From: an uncultured beta proteobacterium
GTDB taxonomy: Bacteria > Pseudomonadota > Gammaproteobacteria > Burkholderiales > SG8-39
DNA length: 10,246 bases
Assembly: GCA_903868285.1 (NCBI GenBank)
Contig: CAIPUP010000091.1
Coordinates: forward strand, 1 to 10,246
Direction: 5' to 3'
A program made the position numbers and the translations under genes. A model generated the notes under the pieces. It was not told where the DNA came from, did no database searches, and saw nothing but the letters and a program-made list of their open reading frames with translations. This document shows positions 1 to 7,158 of the stretch, piece by piece; within the stretch, counting starts at the first letter, position 1; every line of letters starts with the position of its first letter.

Positions 1-2
1 TC

Positions 3-33
3 CCTGCGCGTCATCACCGCTTACCAGCGCAGG
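3..33 (-). other. Possible stem-loop just after pyk stop
   Basis: CCTGCGC at 3-9 pairs perfectly with GCGCAGG at 27-33 (7-bp stem, 17-nt loop). On the minus strand the stem starts immediately after the pyk stop codon. It could be part of a terminator or an mRNA 3' end structure, but the window ends before any T-tract could be seen and the loop is long, so this is weak. Confidence 0.2.
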
Positions 34-1530
34 TCAGGAACGACGGTGCTCGCCAACACGCACGATCTTCATGGTGTTGGTGCCGCCCGAGGTACCGATG
101 GGTTCGCCGATGGTCAACACAATGATGTCGCCCTCCTGCACCGCGCCATGTGCCACAAGCACGTTCTCCGCCTCCAGCAGCAACTCCTCACGGTCGCGGC
201 CACGGTAATGCACCGGCAGCGGATAGGTGTCGCGATACAGCGCACAGCGCGTGCGGGTGGCATCCTGCACCGTCAGCGCGTAAATGGGCACGCCGCAATT
301 CAGGCGCGACATCCACAGCGCGGTCGAACCCGATTCGGTCAGCGAAGCAATCGCCTTGACCTTCAGGTGATAGGCGGTGAACAGCGCCGCCATGGCGATC
401 GACTGATCGACGCGGGTGAACACACGATCCAGAAACTCGCGATCCAGTGTCAGCGGCGCGGACTTCTCGGCCTCGATGCATACCCGGCTCATTGCCGCCA
501 CCGTCTCCACCGGATAACTGCCGGCAGCGGTCTCGGCCGACAGCATCACCGCATCCGTGCCATCGAGTACCGCATTGGCCACGTCCGAGACTTCGGCACG
601 GGTCGGAATCGGGCTGCTGATCATCGACTCCATCATCTGCGTGGCGGTGATGGTGAGTTTGTTCTGTTCCCGCGCCAGACGGATCATGCGTTTTTGCAAG
701 GCGGGCACCGAGGCATCGCCCACCTCCACCGCGAGGTCACCACGCGCCACCATGATGCCCTCGCAGGCGGCCATGATGTCCTCCAGGGCACCTGGCACCA
801 CCGCCTCGGCACGTTCGATCTTGGCAATCAGAAAGGCCTGGCCGCCCGCGGCCTGCAACAGCGTGCGCGCCATGTACATGTCGGCACCGGTCTTGGGAAA
901 GGACACCGCGAGATAGTCCACCCCCAGACGCGCCGCCAGCTTGATGTCGTCCATATCCTTGGCGGTGAGCGCTGCGGCAGTCAGGCCGCCACCCATGCGA
1001 TTGATACCCTTGTTGTTGGACAACACACCGCCATGCCGCACCTTGCAATGCACCCGGCTTGCTTCGACCTTGACCACATCGAACACGATGCGGCCATCGT
1101 CCAGCAACAGCGTGTCGCCTTTTTTGACGTCGCGCGGCAGTTCCTTGTAATCCAGGCCGACACCACTGGCGTCGCCCAGTGCCATCCCGGCATCCAGGAT
1201 GAAGTCATCGCCCGGGGCGAGCGTGACCTTGCCATCACGAAACTTGCCGACACGGATCTTCGGTCCCTGCAGATCGCCCATGATCGCCACAGTACGACCG
1301 GTACGCGCACCAGCCTCGCGCACCCGCTCCACCCGCAGCGCATGGTCCTCAGCCGTACCGTGCGAGAAATTCAGCCGCACCACATCGACCCCGGCCTGGA
1401 ACATGCGCTCCAGCGTCGCGAGGTCACTCGAGGCAGGCCCGAGCGTGGCAACAATCTTGGTCGAGCGCTGCGGCAGGGCGAAATCCTGAACCGGCTTCTG
1501 TACGGACTTCTGATCGGGAGTGTGATTCAT
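34..1530 (-). CDS. pyk: Pyruvate kinase (PykA-like, predicted K+-independent)
   Basis: Converts phosphoenolpyruvate and ADP to pyruvate and ATP, the last step of glycolysis, in the cytosol. The 498-residue product has the usual full length. Visible motifs: KIVATLGPAS (25-34) opening the barrel, NFSHG (54-58), GDLQGPKIR (85-93), the active-site segment IAKIER (235-240, catalytic Lys237), ARGDL (262-266) and TATQMMESM (295-303). The positions equivalent to rabbit muscle 113/114/117/120 read Leu87, Gln88, Lys91, Val94. This is the Lys117-type signature of enzymes that do not need K+, as in E. coli PykA. The ATG at 1530 is preceded by GGA with a 6-nt gap (TTGGAATCGCC-ATG). A roughly 20-residue leader before the barrel is slightly long but common. 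It lies 26 nt after pgk on the same strand, so the two are probably co-transcribed. Confidence 0.97.
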   Translation of the reverse strand: MNHTPDQKSVQKPVQDFALPQRSTKIVATLGPASSDLATLERMFQAGVDVVRLNFSHGTAEDHALRVERVREAGARTGRTVAIMGDLQGPKIRVGKFRDGKVTLAPGDDFILDAGMALGDASGVGLDYKELPRDVKKGDTLLLDDGRIVFDVVKVEASRVHCKVRHGGVLSNNKGINRMGGGLTAAALTAKDMDDIKLAARLGVDYLAVSFPKTGADMYMARTLLQAAGGQAFLIAKIERAEAVVPGALEDIMAACEGIMVARGDLAVEVGDASVPALQKRMIRLAREQNKLTITATQMMESMISSPIPTRAEVSDVANAVLDGTDAVMLSAETAAGSYPVETVAAMSRVCIEAEKSAPLTLDREFLDRVFTRVDQSIAMAALFTAYHLKVKAIASLTESGSTALWMSRLNCGVPIYALTVQDATRTRCALYRDTYPLPVHYRGRDREELLLEAENVLVAHGAVQEGDIIVLTIGEPIGTSGGTNTMKIVRVGEHRRS

Positions 1531-1556
1531 GGCGATTCCAATACGACAGATGGGCG

Positions 1557-2738
1557 TTACTGCGACGCGCGCTGCTCCAGCGCGGCAATCGCCGGCAGGG
1601 TCTTGCCCTCGAGAAACTCCAGGAAGGCGCCGCCCGCGGTGGAGATATAGCTGATGCGATCGGCAATACCAAAATGATTAATGGCAGCAATGGTGTCGCC
1701 ACCACCAGCGATCGAGAACGCCTTGGACTCGGCGATCGCCATGGCCAGACTGCGCGTGCCGCTGGCGTAGGCCTCGAATTCGAACACACCCACCGGACCA
1801 TTCCAGACGATGGTGCCGGCACGCGCCATCATGGCTGCCTGTGCTGCGGCAGTGCGCGGCCCGACATCCAGAATCAGATCATCGTCCTGCACCTCGGTGA
1901 TGGCCTTGACGGTGGCCGGCGCATCCGCGGCAAAGCGCTTGGCGCAGATCGCATCCACCGGCAGCGGCACATCGCCGCCTTTGGCGCGCAACAGCTGCAT
2001 CACCTGACGCGCGTCCTCGACCAGGCCCGGCTCGGCCAGCGACTTGCCGATGTTCATGCCACAGGCCAGCAAGAAGGTGTTGGCGATGCCGCCCCCGACC
2101 ACCAGCTGGTCGACCTTGCCCGCCAGCGCGCTGAGGATGGTGAGCTTGGTCGAAACCTTCGAGCCAGCCACCACCGCCACCAGCGGCCGTGCCGGCTGAC
2201 CGAGGGCACGCGTCAGGGCGTCGATCTCGGCCGCCATCAACGGGCCGGCACAGGCGATGGGCGCAAAGCGCGCCATGCCGTGGGTGGTGGCCTCGGCCCG
2301 GTGCGCGGTACCGAAGGCATCGTTGGCGTAGACATCGCACAGCGCCGCCATCCGTCGCGACAGCGCTTCATCATTCTTTTTCTCACCCACGTTGCAACGA
2401 CAGTTCTCCAGCAACACCACCTGGCCAGCCGCCACGCTCACGCCGTCGAGCCAGTTGCTGAGCAACGGAACCGTCATACCCAGCAGTGCCGACAGACGCT
2501 CGGCGATCGGCGCCAGACTGTCGGCCGCACTCACCGTGCCCTCGGTCGGACGCCCCAGGTGCGAGGTGACCATCACCGCCGCACCCTTGTCCAGCGCCAT
2601 GCGGATGCCGGGCACCGAGGCGCGAATGCGGGTGTCATCGGTGATCGCACCATGGTCGTCTTGCGGCACGTTCAGATCGGCACGGATGAATACCCGTTTG
2701 CCAGCGAGATCGAGGTCGGAGAGTTTCAATACAGACAT
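1557..2738 (-). CDS. pgk: Phosphoglycerate kinase
   Basis: Transfers phosphate between 1,3-bisphosphoglycerate and ADP in glycolysis, and in reverse for gluconeogenesis or the Calvin cycle. With the start at 2738 the product has 393 residues, the normal bacterial size. Motifs: VFIRADLNVP (16-25), DDTRIR (34-39), SHLGRP (59-64), GSKVSTKL (192-199), GGGIANTF (215-222), NGPVGVFE (313-320), GGGDT (345-349) and STAGGAFLE (366-374). An in-frame ATG at 2771 would add 11 residues unlike the family (MPLLDALHGNI). The inner ATG, giving MSVLKLSDLDL, matches the usual N-terminus and has GGA 6 nt upstream, so I chose it. The conserved 'ENVRFN' stretch reads ENCRCN (111-116), with Cys at 113 and 115; ENCR is familiar from betaproteobacteria, the second Cys less so. 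No clear promoter was found in the 70 bp between the upstream terminator and this start. Confidence 0.97.
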   Translation of the reverse strand: MSVLKLSDLDLAGKRVFIRADLNVPQDDHGAITDDTRIRASVPGIRMALDKGAAVMVTSHLGRPTEGTVSAADSLAPIAERLSALLGMTVPLLSNWLDGVSVAAGQVVLLENCRCNVGEKKNDEALSRRMAALCDVYANDAFGTAHRAEATTHGMARFAPIACAGPLMAAEIDALTRALGQPARPLVAVVAGSKVSTKLTILSALAGKVDQLVVGGGIANTFLLACGMNIGKSLAEPGLVEDARQVMQLLRAKGGDVPLPVDAICAKRFAADAPATVKAITEVQDDDLILDVGPRTAAAQAAMMARAGTIVWNGPVGVFEFEAYASGTRSLAMAIAESKAFSIAGGGDTIAAINHFGIADRISYISTAGGAFLEFLEGKTLPAIAALEQRASQ

Positions 2739-2804
2739 GATGTTTCCATGAAGAGCATCCAACAAAGGCACCGAAAACGGTAACGGATAAAACCGCTGCA
2801 GGAT

Positions 2805-2828
2805 AAAAAAGCCCCGCAGCAGCGGGGC
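2805..2828 (-). terminator. Intrinsic terminator after gap, before pgk
   Basis: On the minus strand, 20 nt after the gap stop codon, GCCCCGC-TGCT-GCGGGGC forms a perfect 7-bp GC stem with a tetraloop, followed directly by six T (2805-2810). This is a textbook rho-independent terminator for the tkt-gap transcript. It separates gap from pgk-pyk, which must be reached by read-through or have their own promoter. Confidence 0.88.
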
Positions 2829-2848
2829 AAATTTATCAATTAAATCAA

Positions 2849-3862
2849 CTACTTAGCGCCCATCAAGGCGACGGTGGTGTCGAGCATCCGGTTGGAGAAG
2901 CCCCACTCGTTGTCGTACCAGGAGCCAACCTTGACCAGCGTGCCCTCGGCCACCTTGGTGAGCGTGGCATCGAAGGTGCTGGAAGCCGGATCGTGATTGA
3001 AATCGCTCGAGACCAGCGGTTCGGTGGTGTAGTTGAGAATGCCCTTGAGCTCGCCCTCGGCTGCCGCCTTCATGATGGCGTTCACTTCTTCGACGCTGGT
3101 GGCGCGCTTGGCGGTGAAGCTCAGGTCGACAATCGAGACATTGATGGTCGGTACGCGGATGGCGTAGCCATCAAGCTTGCCATTGAGTTCGGGCAGCACC
3201 AGGCCGACCGCAGCGGCAGCGCCGGTCTTGGTCGGGATCATGTTCATGCTGGCCGAACGTGCCCGGCGCAGATCCTCGTGATAGACGTCGGTCAGCACCT
3301 GGTCATTGGTATAGGCATGCACCGTGGTCATGAGGCCGGCCACCAGACCGATCTTGTCGTGCAGCGGCTTGACCAGCGGCGCCAGGCAGTTGGTGGTGCA
3401 GGAAGCGTTGGAGATCACTGTGTCGCTGGACTTGAGCACGCCATGGTTCACGCCATAGACCACCGTGGCATCCACATCCTTGCCGCCCGGGGCCGAGATG
3501 ATGACTTTCTTGGCGCCGGCAGCGATGTGTGCCGAGGCCTTTTCCTTGGTGGTGAAAAAGCCAGTGCATTCGAGCACCACATCCACCTGCAATGCTTTCC
3601 AGGGCAACTCGGCCGGGTTGCGCTTGGCGCAGACCTGGATGCGGTCGCCATTGACCACCATGGCGTCGCCATCCACTGTCACCGTGCCGGGGAAACGTCC
3701 GTGTGCGGTGTCAAAGCGCGTCAGATGGGCATTGGTCTTGGCATCGCCCAGGTCGTTGATGGCAACGATCTTGATGTCATGTTTGGCGCCACCTTCATAG
3801 TGCGCACGCAGAATGTTGCGGCCAATGCGGCCAAACCCATTGATGGCGACACGAATGGTCAT
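2849..3862 (-). CDS. gap: Glyceraldehyde-3-phosphate dehydrogenase, type I, NAD-dependent
   Basis: Phosphorylating GAPDH: interconverts glyceraldehyde 3-phosphate and 1,3-bisphosphoglycerate with NAD+. The 337-residue product is full length. The Rossmann motif INGFGRIGRN is at 7-16. Asp37 in the IND-L turn (35-38) at the end of the second strand fits NAD+ rather than NADP+. The catalytic signature ASCTTNCL (153-160) gives Cys155, with His182 in TTVHAYTND (179-187). The C-terminal WYDNEWGFSNRM segment is intact. The ATG at 3860-3862 overlaps the tkt TGA as ATGA, and a good Shine-Dalgarno AAGGA (3870-3874, 7-nt spacing) lies inside the last tkt codons, so translation is probably coupled to tkt. 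An intrinsic terminator follows the stop. The overlap with tkt and that terminator suggest a tkt-gap transcript unit. Confidence 0.98.
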   Translation of the reverse strand: MTIRVAINGFGRIGRNILRAHYEGGAKHDIKIVAINDLGDAKTNAHLTRFDTAHGRFPGTVTVDGDAMVVNGDRIQVCAKRNPAELPWKALQVDVVLECTGFFTTKEKASAHIAAGAKKVIISAPGGKDVDATVVYGVNHGVLKSSDTVISNASCTTNCLAPLVKPLHDKIGLVAGLMTTVHAYTNDQVLTDVYHEDLRRARSASMNMIPTKTGAAAAVGLVLPELNGKLDGYAIRVPTINVSIVDLSFTAKRATSVEEVNAIMKAAAEGELKGILNYTTEPLVSSDFNHDPASSTFDATLTKVAEGTLVKVGSWYDNEWGFSNRMLDTTVALMGAK

Positions 3863-5988
3863 GCTGGTTTCCTTTTCGACTCGGATTGAAACAATGAAAT
3901 GACTGCATTCACCACCGCTTCGGTGGTGATGCCGAAATACTCGAACAACTCCTTGTAGGGCGCCGACTCGCCAAAGCGATCCAGCCCGATCACCACACCC
4001 TGACCGGCATCGGCAGCACCGACATACTTGAACCAGCCGTCACGCACACCGGCCTCGACCGCCACCCGCGGCACACCCGCTGGCAACACCGCAGCGCGCC
4101 AGGCTGCGTCCTGACGGTCGAACACATTGGTGCACGGCATGGACACCACCCGCACTGGTACGCCAGCCGCCTGCAGCTGTTCGCGCGCCTTGAGTGCCAG
4201 CTCCACTTCCGAACCGGTGGCGATGATGACTGCCTTGGGCGCAGCACCACTGGCCTCGGCCAGCACATAGCCACCGCGCCGCACGCCGGCCATGGCGGCA
4301 TCGTCGCGCGCCACGAAAGGCAGATTCTGTCGCGACAGCAACAAGGCGCTCGGGCCATCGTGCCGCTCGATCGCAGCCACCCAGGCCTGGGCCGTTTCCA
4401 CGCTGTCGCAGGGGCGCCAGACATCCATGCCGGGAATCAGACGCAGGCTGGCGGCGTGTTCCACCGGCTGATGGGTCGGACCATCCTCGCCCAAGCCAAT
4501 GGAATCATGCGTGAACACCCAGATGCTGCGCAGTTTCATCAGCGCTGCCATGCGCAAGGCATTACGGGCGTAATCGGAGAAGGTCAGGAAGGTACCGCCA
4601 AACGGGATGAAGCCACCATGCAGCGCCAGGCCATTCATGATCGCCGACATGCCGAACTCGCGCACACCGTAGAACAGATAGTTGCCGCCGTCGCTGCTGT
4701 GCGCCGACAGTGCCTTGGCGCCCGACCACCAGGTGAGGTTGGAGCCGGTCAAATCGGCCGAGCCGCCGACCAACTGGGGCAGCGCGCCGGCCAGACCTTC
4801 GATGGCATTCTGCGAGGCCTTGCGGCTGGCAATGGTTTCGGCCTTGCCGCGCACTGCCTGCACGAAGGCGGCGGCATGGCCAGCCCAGGCCTCGGGCAAC
4901 TCGCCCGACAGGCGTTGGCGCAATGCCTGCGCCAAGGCCGGATGCTCTTTTTCATACAACGAAAAACGCCAGTTCCAGTCCTGCTCCAGTTTGTCACCGC
5001 GTTTGCGGGCGTCCCAGGCCTCGCGCACCGGGGCGGGCACCTCGAACGGCGCATGCGGCCAAGCGATCGCGGCACGGGTGGCGGCAATTTCCGCATCGCC
5101 CAGCGGGGCGCCATGCACGCCACCGGTATTGGCCTTGGCCGGCGAACCCTTGCCAATCACCGTCTTGCAGCAAATCAGGCTGGGCCGATCGGTGACCTTG
5201 CGCGCGGCCAGAATGGCCTGATCGACGGCATCGACATCATGCCCATCCACCGCAGCGACGACATGCCAGCCGTAGGCCGCGAAGCGCGCCGGCACATCAT
5301 CGCTGTACCAGTTGGCGATGCGACCTTTTTCGGAGTCAATGGAGATGCCATTGTCGTCATACAGGGCGATCAGCTTGCCCAGGCCCAGTGTGCCGGCCAG
5401 GGCGCAGGCCTCATGCGAGATGCCCTCCATCATGCAACCGTCACCCATGAAGACATAGGTGTAATGGTCGATCAGGGTGTGGTCGGGGCGATTGAATTCA
5501 GCCGCCAGCATGCGCTCGGCGATGGCCATGCCGACCGCATTGGCGATACCCTGGCCGAGTGGTCCGGTGGTGGTTTCCACGCCCGGTGCAACGCCGATTT
5601 CCGGATGGCCGGGCGTCTTGGAGTGCAGCTGGCGAAAACGCCGCAACTGTTCCATCGGCAGGTCATAGCCAGTCAGATGCAACAGCGCATACAGCAACAT
5701 CGAACCGTGGCCATTGGACAGCACGAAGCGGTCACGGTCAGCCCAGCCCGGATTGGCCGGGTTATGCCGCAAGTGGCGCCCCCACAGCGCCACCGCGATA
5801 TCGGCCATGCCCATGGGCATGCCGGGGTGACCGGAATTGGCCTGCTGCACCGCATCCATGGCCAGCGCACGGATGGCCGAGGCCATGTCTGCGGCCATGG
5901 GTGCGGCCATGGGTGCGGCCATGGGTGCGGTCATCGATGCGGCCATGTCGGAATGCGCGCTGGCAGCGGCGGGAGAAGACTGGGTCAT
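3859..5988 (-). CDS. tkt: Transketolase with repeat-built N-terminal extension
   Basis: ThDP-dependent transketolase moving two-carbon units between sugar phosphates (non-oxidative pentose phosphate pathway; Calvin cycle where present). The product has 709 residues from the ATG at 5988; typical enzymes have about 660-670. Motifs: SGHPGMPMG (52-60, His54 equals E. coli His26), GVETTTGPLGQG (136-147), ThDP/metal motif GDG (182-184) through DDN (211-213), the catalytic Glu444 in YGVREFGM (440-447), and GEDGPTHQPVE (500-510). Relative to E. coli TktA the N-terminus is 28 residues longer and is made of four-residue units beginning with Met (Met15, 19, 23, 27, 31, 35). The chosen ATG has GGA 6 nt upstream (GGAATCCCC-ATG). 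The inner Met codons lack a visible ribosome site, though Met27 or Met31 would give a family-length protein. The frame stays open upstream to 6546, but that part is antisense to the dehydrogenase gene and I exclude it. Stop overlaps the gap start. Confidence 0.95.
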   Translation of the reverse strand: MTQSSPAAASAHSDMAASMTAPMAAPMAAPMAADMASAIRALAMDAVQQANSGHPGMPMGMADIAVALWGRHLRHNPANPGWADRDRFVLSNGHGSMLLYALLHLTGYDLPMEQLRRFRQLHSKTPGHPEIGVAPGVETTTGPLGQGIANAVGMAIAERMLAAEFNRPDHTLIDHYTYVFMGDGCMMEGISHEACALAGTLGLGKLIALYDDNGISIDSEKGRIANWYSDDVPARFAAYGWHVVAAVDGHDVDAVDQAILAARKVTDRPSLICCKTVIGKGSPAKANTGGVHGAPLGDAEIAATRAAIAWPHAPFEVPAPVREAWDARKRGDKLEQDWNWRFSLYEKEHPALAQALRQRLSGELPEAWAGHAAAFVQAVRGKAETIASRKASQNAIEGLAGALPQLVGGSADLTGSNLTWWSGAKALSAHSSDGGNYLFYGVREFGMSAIMNGLALHGGFIPFGGTFLTFSDYARNALRMAALMKLRSIWVFTHDSIGLGEDGPTHQPVEHAASLRLIPGMDVWRPCDSVETAQAWVAAIERHDGPSALLLSRQNLPFVARDDAAMAGVRRGGYVLAEASGAAPKAVIIATGSEVELALKAREQLQAAGVPVRVVSMPCTNVFDRQDAAWRAAVLPAGVPRVAVEAGVRDGWFKYVGAADAGQGVVIGLDRFGESAPYKELFEYFGITTEAVVNAVISLFQSESKRKPA
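3870..3874 (-). promoter_or_regulatory. Shine-Dalgarno of gap inside the tkt end
   Basis: AAGGA lies 7 nt upstream of the gap ATG, within the last sense codons of tkt. With the ATGA overlap (3859-3862) it supports translational coupling of the two genes and fixes the gap start. Confidence 0.75.
5884..5946 (-). repeat. 12-bp tandem repeat in tkt 5' end, one ATG per unit
   Basis: Read on the minus strand, five successive 12-bp units each begin with ATG (5946, 5934, 5922, 5910, 5898), ending at a sixth ATG at 5886. The core unit is ATGGCCGCACCC, with substitutions in the outer copies. They encode Met-Ala/Thr-Ala-Pro/Ser/Asp units, about residues 15-35 of the protein. Because 12 is divisible by three, gain or loss of a unit keeps the frame. 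It lies before the conserved first helix of transketolase. Confidence 0.9.
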
Positions 5989-6090
5989 GGGGATTCCGAG
6001 AAGTTCTGACAGGATCTGAAAGACGCTGACAACCAGAGGCTGACGGGCGGGGACAATCGAGCGGGGGAGGCGCAACTGGAAAAGTCGGCG

Positions 6091-6120
6091 ATTATCGTGG
6101 AAACTGCTCGGCTCTGCCAA
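6091..6120 (-). promoter_or_regulatory. Sigma70-type promoter for tkt-gap
   Basis: On the minus strand TTGGCA (6115-6120) is followed after 18 bp by GATAAT (6091-6096). Each hexamer has one mismatch to TTGACA/TATAAT. It would start transcription near 6084 and leave a leader of about 95 nt before the tkt ATG. It lies in the 225-bp divergent spacer 5989-6213. I found no comparably good promoter for the plus-strand dehydrogenase gene there. Confidence 0.6.
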
Positions 6121-6202
6121 TCCCCGAAGGCGGCCGACGCGGCCCGCAGCGCACCGCCAACCGGCGTCCAGCGAGCCCTTGCTGGCCTCCCCCTTTCTTC
6201 CC

Positions 6203-6206
6203 GGAG
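6203..6206 (+). promoter_or_regulatory. Shine-Dalgarno deciding the dehydrogenase start
   Basis: GGAG lies 7 nt before the ATG at 6214. It selects that start over the upstream in-frame GTG at 6097, which would add 39 residues unlike the family. Confidence 0.75.
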
Positions 6207-6213
6207 CACAAGC

Positions 6214-7098
6214 ATGCAAGCACTGAAACTGGCTTTTCTCGGCATGGGCGTCATGGGTGCACCCATGGCTGGCCACCTGCTGACCAAGGGCGGGCATCAG
6301 GTCACGGTGTACAACCGCACCCGCGCCAAGGCCGATGCCTGGGCCGCCAAACACGGCGGCAAGGTAGCGAACAACCCGGCCGAGGCAGCGCGCGGCGCAG
6401 ACATGGTGTTCTGCTGCGTTGGTGATGATCCCGATCTGCGCCAGGTCACGCTGGCCCCCGACACCGGCGCATTTGCGGCCATGGCTGCCGGCAGCCTGTT
6501 CATCGATCACACCACCGCCTCGGCCACCATTGCCCGTGAGCTGCACGCCGCGGCCAGAACACGCGGCATCGGCTTTCTGGATGCGCCGGTGTCAGGCGGC
6601 CAGGCCGGGGCCGAGAACGGCGTGCTGACCGTGATGGTGGGGGGCGATGCACCCGACTATGCGCGCGCCAAATCAGTGATTGAATGCTTCGCCCGATCGA
6701 TCGCGCTGATGGGTCCGGCCGGCGCCGGACAGCTCACCAAGATGGTCAATCAGATCTGTATCGCTGGTCTGGTGCAGGGTCTGTCCGAGGGCATCGCCTT
6801 CGGTCAGCGCGCCGGTCTGGACATGAAACTGGCGCTGGAGGTGATCTCCAAGGGTGCGGCCGGCTCCTGGCAAATGGAAAATCGCGGTAAGACCATGATC
6901 GACAATCAATTCGACTTTGGTTTCGCGGTGGACTGGATGCGCAAGGACCTGCGCATCTGTGCCGAAGAAGCGGCCCGCAACGGCGCCGACCTCAGCGTGA
7001 CCCGCCTGGTGGCCGGTTATTACGATGAAATCTCACGCGATATGGGTGGCGCCCGCAACGATACCTCCAGCCTGATCCGTCGCCTGCGCAAAGACTAG
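6214..7098 (+). CDS. NAD(P)-dependent beta-hydroxyacid dehydrogenase (HIBADH / tartronate-semialdehyde reductase family)
   Basis: Member of the family covering 3-hydroxyisobutyrate dehydrogenase, tartronate-semialdehyde reductase and glyoxylate/succinic-semialdehyde reductase. The 294-residue product has the family length. It opens with the Rossmann motif GMGVMGAPMA (10-19), followed by VYNRT (32-36); an Arg after the second strand often goes with NADP(H). The substrate loop DAPVSGG (123-129) and the catalytic-lysine helix GAGQLTKMVNQ (170-180, Lys176) are intact, and the helical C-terminal domain contains DWMRKDL (240-246). The exact substrate cannot be read from the sequence; mmsB or garR would be over-precise. 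The ATG at 6214 has GGAG 7 nt upstream. It is divergent from tkt and ends 24 nt before the nudC start, so the two are probably co-transcribed. No valine-degradation or glycerate genes are visible nearby to fix its role. Confidence 0.9.
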   Translation: MQALKLAFLGMGVMGAPMAGHLLTKGGHQVTVYNRTRAKADAWAAKHGGKVANNPAEAARGADMVFCCVGDDPDLRQVTLAPDTGAFAAMAAGSLFIDHTTASATIARELHAAARTRGIGFLDAPVSGGQAGAENGVLTVMVGGDAPDYARAKSVIECFARSIALMGPAGAGQLTKMVNQICIAGLVQGLSEGIAFGQRAGLDMKLALEVISKGAAGSWQMENRGKTMIDNQFDFGFAVDWMRKDLRICAEEAARNGADLSVTRLVAGYYDEISRDMGGARNDTSSLIRRLRKD

Positions 7099-7115
7099 TC
7101 GGGGCCCGCGCCTTA

Positions 7116-7158
7116 GCAACCCATGGCCTCGCAACCCATGCCCTCGCAACCCATGCCC
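7116..7158 (+). repeat. 15-bp tandem repeat at nudC start, one ATG per unit
   Basis: ATGGCCTCGCAACCC (7123-7137) is followed by ATGCCCTCGCAACCC (7138-7152) and ATGCCC (7153-7158). It is preceded by a partial copy, GCAACCC, at 7116-7122. The unit differs in only one base between copies. Each unit provides an in-frame start codon for nudC, encoding Met-Ala/Pro-Ser-Gln-Pro. Confidence 0.85.

Noticed and set aside
46..1650. 534-codon plus-strand open frame opposite pyk
   Set aside because: Antisense shadow of a strongly conserved gene; His/Arg/Gln-rich product with no motif, typical of the complement of GC-rich codons.
1674..2783. 369-codon plus-strand open frame opposite pgk
   Set aside because: Same reason: fully antisense to a clear pgk, low-complexity His/Arg-rich translation, no ribosome site.
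2993..3889. 298-codon plus-strand open frame opposite gap
   Set aside because: Antisense shadow of gap with no recognisable domain.
4360..6009. 549-codon plus-strand open frame opposite tkt, ending in Gly-His-Gly-Cys repeats
   Set aside because: The striking repeat is only the complement of the 12-bp tkt repeat; the rest mirrors tkt codons.
6252..6267. Perfect 16-bp palindrome CATGGGTGCACCCATG
   Set aside because: It encodes the conserved Rossmann segment Val-Met-Gly-Ala-Pro-Met, so the symmetry is likely a by-product of coding; no second copy seen, although CATGGGTGC also occurs in the tkt repeat.
5989..6546. Upstream extension of the tkt frame by 186 codons
   Set aside because: It crosses the tkt promoter and the dehydrogenase gene on the other strand and has no transketolase similarity; the real start is at 5988 or inside the repeat.
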